Assembly: GCF_001571085.1 (NCBI RefSeq)
Contig: NZ_BCTC01000017.1
Span: 1-64,000 of the forward strand
DNA: 64,000 nucleotides
Reading direction: 5' to 3'
DNA from: Azohydromonas lata NBRC 102462
Lineage (GTDB): Bacteria; Pseudomonadota; Gammaproteobacteria; Burkholderiales; Burkholderiaceae_C
Shown: piece by piece, positions 57,289 to 64,000 of the stretch
How positions within the stretch are numbered: the first letter of the stretch is position 1
How the letters are laid out: every line of letters begins with the position of its first letter
The notes under the pieces: model-generated
Seen by the model: the letters and a program-made list of their open reading frames with translations, nothing else
Databases searched by the model: none
What the model was told of the DNA's origin: nothing
Translations under genes and position numbers: made by a program

Positions 57289-57798
57289 TCAGATCCAGAG
57301 ACCCGCCAGCCGCTCCACCGCCTGGTCCTGCACCAGCGGCAACAGCCGCGCCGGCGTGGCGTCGCGCCCCGGCCACGCCAACTCCGGCGAAAGCTCGGCC
57401 AGCGGCGCCAGGACGAAGGCGCGCTCGTGCGCACGCGGATGCGGCAGCGTGAGCACCGGGTCGTCCTGCCGCAGCTCGCCGTAGAGCAGCAGGTCCAGGT
57501 CCAGCGTGCGCGGCGCGTTGCGGTAGGGGCGCTCGCGTCCATGCGCCAGCTCGATGGCCTGCAGCGCGCGCAGCAACGCAAGCGGCGCCAGCGTGGTGTC
57601 CAGTGCCGCCACGGCGTTGAAGAAGTGCGGGCCCGCGGCGTCCACCGGCGCGCTGCGCCACAGCGAGGACACCGCCGCCAGCCGGCAGCCCGACAGCGAG
57701 GCCAGGGCCTGCACGGCCTCGCGCAGCGTCTGGCGCGCGTCGCCCAGGTTGGCGCCCAGGCCCACCCAGGCGCGCACAGGCGCTGGGACCGGGCTCAC
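57289..57798 (-). CDS. folK: HPPK (2-amino-4-hydroxy-6-hydroxymethyldihydropteridine pyrophosphokinase)
   Basis: 169 aa with WVGLGANLGDARQTL, the substrate-binding YRNAPRTLDLDLLLYG and LPHPRAHERAFVLAPLAEL. It passes pyrophosphate to the pterin in folate synthesis. The GTG start overlaps the pcnB stop as GTGA, so it is translationally coupled to pcnB. Confidence 0.95.
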   Translation of the reverse strand: MSPVPAPVRAWVGLGANLGDARQTLREAVQALASLSGCRLAAVSSLWRSAPVDAAGPHFFNAVAALDTTLAPLALLRALQAIELAHGRERPYRNAPRTLDLDLLLYGELRQDDPVLTLPHPRAHERAFVLAPLAELSPELAWPGRDATPARLLPLVQDQAVERLAGLWI

Positions 57799-59360
57799 TC
57801 GGAGGCCACCGCGTCGCCGCCACTCCCGCCGGAAGGCTTGCGGCGGCGGCGGCGCTTGCGCGCGGGCGCATCGCCACCCTCCCCACCCTCGCCTTCAGCC
57901 GGCACTGCGCCGTCCCCGGCCACGGCGGCCGCGGGCTTGGCGCGCGCCGGCGCCGCGGCGCCGGCGGACGAGCCCCGGCGCTTGCGTTGCGGCTGCGAGG
58001 CCTCGCGCACGGCCTGCACCAGGGCGTCGCGCTCCTCGGACGTGCCCAACGAGAAGTCTTCCCACCACTCGGCCAAGTCGGCGTCGGCCTGGCCCACGTC
58101 GGCGCGCAGGCGCAGGAAGTCGTAGCCGGCGCGAAAGCGCGGCTGCTCCACCAGCGCGAAGGGCGCGTTGCCCGTGCGGCGATCGAAGCGGGGCTGCATC
58201 AGCCAGATCTCGCGCATGTCGGCGGCGAGCTTGCCGCGGCCGGAGATGTCGCCGATGCGCGCGTCGAACACGGCGTCGATGGCCTGCTGCAGCGCGGGCA
58301 CGGGCGGCTCGCCCGCGTCCTTCAGTTGCGCCCAGCGCGACTGCACGTCATGCCACAGCATGCACGCCAGCATGAAGCTGGGCGCCACGGCGCGGCCATC
58401 GGCCACGCGGCGGTCGGTGTCCTCCAGCGCCAGGCGGATGAAGCGCTCGCGCACCTCGTCGGCATTGAACACCACCTCCAGCAGCGGGAACACGCGCTGC
58501 ATGCCCTGCTTGCGCAGCTCGTCCAGGCTGCGCAGCGCGTGGCCGGTCTGCAGCAGCTTGATCATCTCGTCGAACATGCGCGAGACGGGCACGTTGTCCA
58601 GCAGCTCCATCACCCGCGGCATGGGCTCGCGCGTGCGGGCCTCGATCTCGAAGCCCAGCTTGGCCGCGAAGCGCACCATGCGGATGAGGCGCACCGGATC
58701 CTCGCGGTAGCGCAGCTCCGGCTCGCCGATGATGCGCAGCAGCCGCTTCTTCACGTCGCGCACGCCGCCGTGGTAGTCCACCACGATGCGCGTGGTGGGG
58801 TCGTAGTACATGGCGTTGATGGTGAAGTCGCGCCGCGCCGCGTCCTCGATCTGCGGACCCCAGACGTTGTCGCGCAGCACGCGGCCGCTGGCGTCCACCA
58901 CGTGGCTCTTGCCGGCCAGCTCGCTCTTGGAGGTCTTCTCGTTGCCCTCCACCTGCTCGGCGGCGCTGGCGTCCAGGTAGGCGCGGAAGGTGGACACCTC
59001 CACCACCTCGTGGTCGCGGCCGCGGCCGAAGATGACGTGCACGATGCGAAAGCGCCGGCCGATGATGAAGGCGCGGCGGAACAGCCCCTTCACCTCCTCG
59101 GGCGTGGCGTTGGTGGCGACGTCGAAGTCCTTGGGCCGCAGGCCCACCAGCAGGTCGCGCACGGCGCCGCCGACGATGTAGGCCTCGAAGCCCGCCTCCT
59201 GCAGCGTGCGCACCACCTTGACGGCGCGGTCGTCCAGCAGCGAGGCATCGATGCCGTGCTTGCTCTCCGGCACCTCCACGCGTTCGCCCAAGGGAATGCG
59301 CGGCGCCTTGGGCTCGGACTTGCCGCCGCCGAGCAGCCGGCCGATGAGGGTCTTGATCAT
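57795..59360 (-). CDS. pcnB: poly(A) polymerase I
   Basis: 521 aa, class II nucleotidyltransferase: YIVGGAVRDLLVGLRPKDFD with the catalytic aspartates, RRDFTINAMYYDP, the RNA-binding YREDPVRLIRMVRFAAKLGF and a long basic tail (RKRRRRRKPSGG). It adds poly(A) to RNA 3' ends for decay. It overlaps both neighbours by four bases (ATGA with the HAD gene, GTGA with folK), forming an operon. Confidence 0.95.
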   Translation of the reverse strand: MIKTLIGRLLGGGKSEPKAPRIPLGERVEVPESKHGIDASLLDDRAVKVVRTLQEAGFEAYIVGGAVRDLLVGLRPKDFDVATNATPEEVKGLFRRAFIIGRRFRIVHVIFGRGRDHEVVEVSTFRAYLDASAAEQVEGNEKTSKSELAGKSHVVDASGRVLRDNVWGPQIEDAARRDFTINAMYYDPTTRIVVDYHGGVRDVKKRLLRIIGEPELRYREDPVRLIRMVRFAAKLGFEIEARTREPMPRVMELLDNVPVSRMFDEMIKLLQTGHALRSLDELRKQGMQRVFPLLEVVFNADEVRERFIRLALEDTDRRVADGRAVAPSFMLACMLWHDVQSRWAQLKDAGEPPVPALQQAIDAVFDARIGDISGRGKLAADMREIWLMQPRFDRRTGNAPFALVEQPRFRAGYDFLRLRADVGQADADLAEWWEDFSLGTSEERDALVQAVREASQPQRKRRGSSAGAAAPARAKPAAAVAGDGAVPAEGEGGEGGDAPARKRRRRRKPSGGSGGDAVASE

Positions 59361-60025
59361 GCGAACAGCTTGAGGATGGGCCAGCCGCGCGCGAGGGCGA
59401 TCGCCTCCAGCGCGGAGCCCGGGTTGGTGGCCACCGGGGAATCGACCTGCTCCAGCAGCGGCAGGTCGTTGGTGGAGTCGCTGTAGAAGTGCACGCGGCT
59501 GAAGTCGGCTTGCGTGCGGCCCAGGCCGGCGAGCCAGTCGCGCACCCGCGCTATCTTGCCCTCGCGGTAGGAGGGCACGCCGTCGATGGCGCCGGTGACG
59601 CGGCCCTGCGCGTCGCGCGCCAGGCGCAGCGCGATGAGGTGCTCCACGCCGAAAGCCTGCGCGATGGGCGCGGTCACGAACTCGTTGGTGGCGGTGACGA
59701 CAGCGCACAGGTGGCCGGCGTCCTGGTGCTTGCGCACCAGGGCCAACGCCTGCGGATGCATCTGCGGGCGGATCACCTCCGCCATGAAGCGCTCGCGCGC
59801 GGCCAGCGCCTCGGCCTCGGGGCGCGCGCGCCAGGCGGAGGTGGCGAAGTCGATGTAGGCCGGCAGGTCCAGGCGCCCGGCCTGGTAGTCGGCGAAGAAG
59901 CCGTCGTTGCGCGCGCGCCAGGCCTCGCCGTCCGCCCAGCCCAGGCGGACCATGAATTCGCCGAAGGCGTGGTCGGAGTCCCCGGGCAGCAGCGTGCCGT
60001 CCAGGTCGAATAGAGCCAGTTCCAT
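59357..60025 (-). CDS. HAD-family phosphatase (SerB/IB subfamily)
   Basis: 222 aa: motif I LALFDLDGTLLPGDSDHAFG, motif II VVTATNEFVTAPIAQAFG and motif IV YSDSTNDLPLLEQVDSPVAT. Similar proteins in this operon position are annotated as histidinol- or phosphoserine-phosphatase-like; the substrate is not certain. The ATG at 60025 is chosen over a GTG at 60052 because AAGGA precedes it at four bases and motif I then lies near the N-terminus. It overlaps pcnB by four bases. Confidence 0.9.
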   Translation of the reverse strand: MELALFDLDGTLLPGDSDHAFGEFMVRLGWADGEAWRARNDGFFADYQAGRLDLPAYIDFATSAWRARPEAEALAARERFMAEVIRPQMHPQALALVRKHQDAGHLCAVVTATNEFVTAPIAQAFGVEHLIALRLARDAQGRVTGAIDGVPSYREGKIARVRDWLAGLGRTQADFSRVHFYSDSTNDLPLLEQVDSPVATNPGSALEAIALARGWPILKLFA

Positions 60026-60053
60026 GTTGTCCTTGTTCTCGTGTGCGGCCACT

Positions 60054-60731
60054 TCAGGCGCCCTCCTCGGCCAGCATGCGCCGCAGCAGCGGCACGGTGA
60101 CGGCGCGGCGCTGTGCCAGCGCGAAGCCGTCGAGCCGGTCCAGCAGCGCCATGAGGTGCTTGAGGTCGCGGTCGAAGTGGTTCAGCAAGTAATCCATCAC
60201 GTCGTCGGTGAGCTCGATGCCGCGGCGCTGCGCCTCGTGCTGCAGCGTGACGCGGGCCTCGTGCTCGGCCAGCGGCTGCAGCGCGAACACGTCGCCCCAG
60301 GCCAGCCGGGTGCGCAAGTCCTCGCGCACGGGCAGGTCCACGGGCGGCACGCGACCGGCGGCCACCACCTGCACCTGGAACGTGGCGGCGTCGATGAAGG
60401 CCGCGAACGCGGCCTGCTGGTGCAGCGGGTCCAGCCGCTCGCAGTCGTCCATGACCAGCAGCGTCCAGCCCTCGTCCACCTCCCAGGGCACCGGATCGGC
60501 GGCGTTGAACCAGCCCACGCGCTCGCCGGCGAGCTGGCGCTCGTGCACCAGCGCCTGCAGCAGGTGGGTCTTGCCGCTGCCTTGCGGACCCCACAGGTAC
60601 AGCGGCGCGAGCGCGGCCGAGCCCCGGCCGAGCCGGCGCAGGTGCTGCACGGCGGCCGCGTTGGCGCCGGGCACGAAGCCATCGAAGCTCGGTACCCGCT
60701 CGAAAGCGATCGGCAAGGGAATCTGTTTCAT
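60054..60731 (-). CDS. hda: DnaA-related replication regulator Hda
   Basis: 225 aa. It begins MKQIPLPIAF, where QIPLPI matches the sliding-clamp-binding hexapeptide of Hda. The AAA+ core has Walker A LWGPQGSGKTHLLQAL and Walker B LLVMDDCERLDP. Hda with the clamp stimulates ATP hydrolysis by DnaA and limits initiation. It heads the hda-HAD-pcnB-folK operon. The 235-bp gap upstream is GC-rich with many short CCGG dyads and no gene I can support. Confidence 0.92.
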   Translation of the reverse strand: MKQIPLPIAFERVPSFDGFVPGANAAAVQHLRRLGRGSAALAPLYLWGPQGSGKTHLLQALVHERQLAGERVGWFNAADPVPWEVDEGWTLLVMDDCERLDPLHQQAAFAAFIDAATFQVQVVAAGRVPPVDLPVREDLRTRLAWGDVFALQPLAEHEARVTLQHEAQRRGIELTDDVMDYLLNHFDRDLKHLMALLDRLDGFALAQRRAVTVPLLRRMLAEEGA

Positions 60732-60966
60732 CCGGATTCGGGTCCGGCCGGCCCGCGCCGGCACCGCGGCCCGGTGCGACCGGCAAAGGGACCGGTTCCA
60801 CCGGCGGCACGCGCCGGCGCGGTCGGCGGCGGCACCGGCGCCACCAGTGGCGCACTGGCGCGGCCGGCCGCTGGCGGACTGCGGGCGCGATTGTAGGGGG
60901 CTGACGCCCCTCAACCCCGGGGCACGGAAATGGCACGCGCCGGGCGCGGGCACGGCACCGGGGGCG

Positions 60967-61845
60967 TCAGTGCAGCCGCGGCTGGCCGTGGCGGCGCAGC
61001 TCTTCCAGCCGTTCGGTGAGCGCGGGCGCGTCGGCCGCCTGCGGATGCTGGCGCAGGTACTGCGCCAGGTCCTGCGCCGCGGCGGCGTACTGGCCCAGCT
61101 CGGCCTGGCAGAGGCCGCGGTCGCGCCGCTCCTCCCAGTCCTGCGGCAGCAGCAGCACCAGGCGCTGCTCCACGGCCAGCAGCCGCACCCAGTCGCCGGC
61201 ACTGCGGTGGATTTCCTTCAGGTTGCGCAGCAGCCGCGCCAGGATCTCGCGCGGCGGCGCGGCTTGCAGGAACAGCTCCAGCGGCGCCTCGAAGTCGCCC
61301 ACCAGGCCCTGCTGGCGGCGGTAGGGCTGCAGCCGCTCGTCGAGCTGCTCGCGCGAGAGCGAGCGCCCGTTGAACGGGTCCAGCACCACCTCGCCCTGCG
61401 GCATGTGCAGCTTCACCAGGAAATGCCCGGGAAAGGAAACGCCGTGCGCCTGCAAGCCGATGTGGTCGGCGATCTCGATGTAGAGCAACGCCAGCGTGAT
61501 GGGAATGCCGCGCCGCGTCACCAGCACCTGGTGCAGATAGCTGTTGGCCAGGTCGTAGTAGTCGTTGACGTTGCCCGCGAAGCCCAGCTCCTGGAAAAAG
61601 TAGCGGTTGAGGCTGCGCAGCTTGAACATGGGCGCCGCGTCGGCCGGCAGCCGCCGGCGCAGCCGCTCGGCCAGGGTGTCCACCTCGTGCAGCACGGACT
61701 GGGTGTCCAGCTGAGGGTAGTCGTCCTGCGCGACGCTCACCGCCGCTTCGAAGGTGGAAAGGCTCGCGTCGTCGGCCACGAGCGCCGCGAAATACTCCAG
61801 CGCCGTCGGAGGCTGGAACTGCCGGAAATGCATGCCGCCGCTCAT
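60967..61845 (-). CDS. SirB1-family protein (transglutaminase-like fold)
   Basis: 292 aa with the SirB1 landmarks YPQLDTQSVLHEVDTLAERL, NSYLHQVLVTRRGIPITLAL, HGVSFPGHFLVKLH and a TPR-like C-terminus. Proteins of this family lack a known activity; genes often sit beside peptidoglycan genes, here murJ 24 bp away. The Met at 61833 (MHFRQF) is an alternative start. Confidence 0.88.
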   Translation of the reverse strand: MSGGMHFRQFQPPTALEYFAALVADDASLSTFEAAVSVAQDDYPQLDTQSVLHEVDTLAERLRRRLPADAAPMFKLRSLNRYFFQELGFAGNVNDYYDLANSYLHQVLVTRRGIPITLALLYIEIADHIGLQAHGVSFPGHFLVKLHMPQGEVVLDPFNGRSLSREQLDERLQPYRRQQGLVGDFEAPLELFLQAAPPREILARLLRNLKEIHRSAGDWVRLLAVEQRLVLLLPQDWEERRDRGLCQAELGQYAAAAQDLAQYLRQHPQAADAPALTERLEELRRHGQPRLH

Positions 61846-61869
61846 GAGAGGCAGTGTAGGCCCACGCGC

Positions 61870-63441
61870 TCAGCCCCGGCGCAGCAACTGCTTGGGCTTG
61901 AGGCCGGAAAGCATCAGCGTGCCGAAGTAGATGACGCCCGCCCCCACCATGGCCGCGGCCATGCAGGCGATGCGCACCAGCTCGCGCATGTGGGCCCAGT
62001 CCAGGTGGTCGTTGAGCCAGGACAGGCCCGCGCCCATGGCCGCGCTGGCGGCCAGCAGCTGCATCAGGTAGCGGACCCAGCCCGGCCCCGGCCGCCACAG
62101 GCCCCGGCGCCACAGCAGGAACAGCAGCGTGCCGGCGTTGACCAGCGCCCCGAGGCTGGTGGAGAGCGCCAGCCCCGCGATGCCCAGCCCCCCGCCGAAC
62201 ACGAACACGAGGTTGAAGAGCTGCGTGAGGACGAGCACGGCCACGGCCACGCGCACCGGCGTGCGCGTGTCCTGCCGGGCGTAGTAGCCCGGAGCCAGGA
62301 TGCGTATGGAGACGATGCCGATCAGCCCAACGCCATAGCCCACCACCGCCAGCGCAGCGCCGCGCAGGTTGTCCGCGTCGGCGGCGAAGGCGCCGCGCTG
62401 GTAGAGCGTGGCCACCAGCGGCTCGGCAAAGACCAGCAGCGCCAGCGCGCAGGGCATGGCCACCAGCAGCAACTGGCGCAGGCCCCACTCCAGCATGCCG
62501 GAGTAGGCGGCTTCGTCCTTGCGCGCGTGCGCGGCCGAGAGCTGCGGCGTGAGCACCACGCCCAGCGCCACGCCCAGCAGCGCGGTGGGGAATTCCATCA
62601 GCCGGTCGGCGTAGGTCAGCAGCGAGACCGCGCCCGCGCCGAGCTGGGAGGCGATCTGCGTGTTGATGAGCTGCGAGATCTGCGCCACCGACACGCCCAA
62701 GAGCGCCGGGGCCATCTTGCGCAGCACGTCGTGCACGCCCTCGTGGGTCCAGGCCGCGCGCACGCCGCGCCAGCTGAGGCTGAAGCGCGGCATGGCGTTG
62801 ATGCGCCGCAGCGCCGGCACCTGCACGGCCAGTTGCAGCACGCCGCCCACCATCACGCCGGCGGCCAGCGCGTAGATGGGCTCGATGCCCAGCCGCTCGA
62901 ACAGCGGCACGCCCAGCATGAGCGCGACGATCCAGGCCAGGTTGAGCAGCACCGGCGTGGCCGCCGGCACCATGAAGCGCCGCCAGGTGTTGAGGATGCC
63001 CGCGGCCAGCGCCACCAGCGACATGCAGGCGATGTAGGGGAACATCCAGCGCGTCATCACCACGGCGTGGTCGTAGCCGCCGCTGTCGCGCAGGCCCTCG
63101 CCCATGAGCCACACCAGCAGCGGCGCGCCCACGATGCCGATGGTGCAGATCACCACCAGCGTCCACAGCAGCATCGTGGCCACGGCATTGATGAGGCGCT
63201 GCGTGGCCTCGTCGCCGTCGCGCGCATGCGAGGCCGCCAGCAGCGGGACGAAAGCCTGCGAGAAGGCGCCCTCGCCCACCAGGCGGCGCAGCAGATTGGG
63301 AATGCGAAAGGCGACGTTGAAGGCGTCGGTGAGCGCACTGGCGCCGAAGACCGAGGCCTGCAGCAGGTCGCGCACCAGCCCCGTGATGCGCGAGGCGAGC
63401 GTGAGCAGGGAGACGGTGGACGCGGCCTTGAGCAGGTTCAT
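61870..63441 (-). CDS. murJ: lipid II flippase MurJ
   Basis: 523 aa, about 14 membrane segments, beginning MNLLKAASTVSLLTLASRIT with the conserved Arg residues in ITGLVRDLLQA, then AFRIPNLLRRLVGEGAFSQA. It moves lipid II across the inner membrane. The ATG at 63441 matches the family start; an upstream frame to 63489 is rejected. A consensus TATAAT lies about 80 bp upstream. Confidence 0.96.
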   Translation of the reverse strand: MNLLKAASTVSLLTLASRITGLVRDLLQASVFGASALTDAFNVAFRIPNLLRRLVGEGAFSQAFVPLLAASHARDGDEATQRLINAVATMLLWTLVVICTIGIVGAPLLVWLMGEGLRDSGGYDHAVVMTRWMFPYIACMSLVALAAGILNTWRRFMVPAATPVLLNLAWIVALMLGVPLFERLGIEPIYALAAGVMVGGVLQLAVQVPALRRINAMPRFSLSWRGVRAAWTHEGVHDVLRKMAPALLGVSVAQISQLINTQIASQLGAGAVSLLTYADRLMEFPTALLGVALGVVLTPQLSAAHARKDEAAYSGMLEWGLRQLLLVAMPCALALLVFAEPLVATLYQRGAFAADADNLRGAALAVVGYGVGLIGIVSIRILAPGYYARQDTRTPVRVAVAVLVLTQLFNLVFVFGGGLGIAGLALSTSLGALVNAGTLLFLLWRRGLWRPGPGWVRYLMQLLAASAAMGAGLSWLNDHLDWAHMRELVRIACMAAAMVGAGVIYFGTLMLSGLKPKQLLRRG

Positions 63442-63521
63442 GAGGCGGGCCGCGGTGCGCGCGCTTTGGGCATGAAGCCCGCGCGGCAAAAGGACACGGC
63501 AATAGCGGCGAAGAGCCGGCG

Positions 63522-63527
63522 ATTATA
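63522..63527 (-). promoter_or_regulatory. -10 element of murJ
   Basis: The minus strand reads TATAAT (6/6). The -35 region is poor. It is divergent from the rpsT promoter, the two -10 boxes being about 55 bp apart. Confidence 0.45.
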
Positions 63528-63581
63528 GGAAGACCACCCGCGCGGCTCGGACCAGGCTTTCGCCCATCAACTTCGGAATGC

Positions 63582-63587
63582 TATACT
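63582..63587 (+). promoter_or_regulatory. -10 element of rpsT
   Basis: TATACT lies 35 bp before the rpsT ATG. No clear -35 is seen at 17 bp. Confidence 0.45.
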
Positions 63588-63621
63588 CGCCGGCTTTCCA
63601 CCCTGGACCCACCACACCAGC

Positions 63622-63939
63622 ATGGCTACCTCTTCCAAAGCCAAGAAGAAAACCGTCCGCATCGCGTCTGGCCGCAAGCGCGCTCGCCAGGACGTGAAGC
63701 TGAACGCCGCCAACACCGCGCTGCGTTCGAAGTTCCGCACCGCCATCAAGAGCGTGCAGAAGGCCGTTGCCGCCGGTGATGCCGCCAAGGCCACCGACGT
63801 GTTCAAGGCCGCCCAAAGCGTGATCGACTCCGTCGCCGACAAGGGCATCTTCCACAAGAACAAGGCCGCCCGCCAGAAGAGCCGCCTGGCCGCCAAGGTC
63901 AAGGCCCTGTCGCTGGCTTCCTCCGCTGCTGCTGCCTGA
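63622..63939 (+). CDS. rpsT: 30S ribosomal protein S20
   Basis: 105 aa, basic, beginning [20 protein letters not shown], with [20 protein letters not shown] and the late [20 protein letters not shown]. It is the usual gene divergent from murJ in betaproteobacteria. Its Ala-rich tail is a lineage feature. Confidence 0.97.
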   Translation: MATSSKAKKKTVRIASGRKRARQDVKLNAANTALRSKFRTAIKSVQKAVAAGDAAKATDVFKAAQSVIDSVADKGIFHKNKAARQKSRLAAKVKALSLASSAAAA

Positions 63940-63963
63940 CAAGGCGGTTCCCAGGGGGATATG

Positions 63964-63990
63964 AAAAAGGCCCGCAGCGCGGGCCTTTTT
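63964..63990 (+). terminator. rpsT terminator
   Basis: Twelve-bp arms AAAAAGGCCCGC (63964-63975) and GCGGGCCTTTTT (63979-63990) with a three-base loop, followed by one more T. The A run on the other side makes it bidirectional. Confidence 0.92.
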
Positions 63991-64000
63991 TCATGGCCGC

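Noticed and set aside
60208-63528. 1106-codon plus-strand frame opposite hda, SirB1 and murJ
   Set aside because: It crosses three well-supported minus-strand genes and has no domain; a GC-bias shadow.

Overview
The window looks like a chromosomal segment of a high-GC betaproteobacterium of the Comamonadaceae (Acidovorax/Alicycliphilus/Melaminivora type). The evidence is the gene orders gyrA-serC-pheA-tyrA-aroA/cmk-rpsA-ihfB-lapA-lapB, rpsP-rimM-trmD-rplS, hda-HAD-pcnB-folK and SirB1-murJ-rpsT, a fused AroA-Cmk protein, and a tmRNA tag reading ANDERFALAA. Species cannot be fixed from sequence alone.

Layout. (1) 1-5608 is the tmRNA-proximal end of an integrated mobile element that runs off the left edge. 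A P4-type tyrosine integrase points away from the 3' end of ssrA (tmRNA, 5609-5968, minus). Further in lie an AlpA-type regulator, a cut-off downstream gene, an unrecognised 249-aa protein and a ~2.6 kb gene-free stretch (1485-4082). That stretch carries a dense array of 15-21 bp palindromes of two sequence classes, an AT-rich dyad and six copies of a 9-bp iteron; it is the most unusual part of the window. (2) 5990-8113, minus: gph, ubiG and an OmpA-like gene. (3) 8394-20685, plus: gyrase A, a DUF2059-like protein, serine/aromatic amino acid biosynthesis, ribosomal protein S1, IHF beta and the LPS-assembly regulators LapA/LapB. (4) 20721-31986: a surface-glycan locus. It holds three small glycosyltransferase-like genes, two very large tandem two-domain glycosyltransferases, an acyltransferase, an MsbA-like ABC exporter and a second copy of the small glycosyltransferase at the far end. 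Parts (about 23.1-24.6 kb and 28.1-29.2 kb) are visibly richer in A+T than their surroundings. (5) 32132-45417: mixed housekeeping and regulation, including dnaE, trhO, an alpha/beta-hydrolase that lacks its nucleophile serine, pirin with a divergent LysR regulator, gluQ and a NarL-type two-component pair. (6) 45534-63990: an RhlE helicase, orn, an M48 protease, rsgA, a CobD-like protein, a Nudix hydrolase, the rplS-trmD-rimM-rpsP operon, phosphate uptake (pit with a DUF47 partner), folK-pcnB-HAD-hda, SirB1-like, murJ and rpsT.

The genes outside the island and the glycan locus form ordinary betaproteobacterial operons with tight spacing and several start/stop overlaps. The island is the best place to look for something new. 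Its integrase, AlpA and possible C4/P4-CI-like RNA suggest a satellite- or ICE-like element, and the palindrome and iteron arrays suggest that binding sites for an element-encoded protein lie between the cargo and the integrase. The protein that would recognise them is not visible here.
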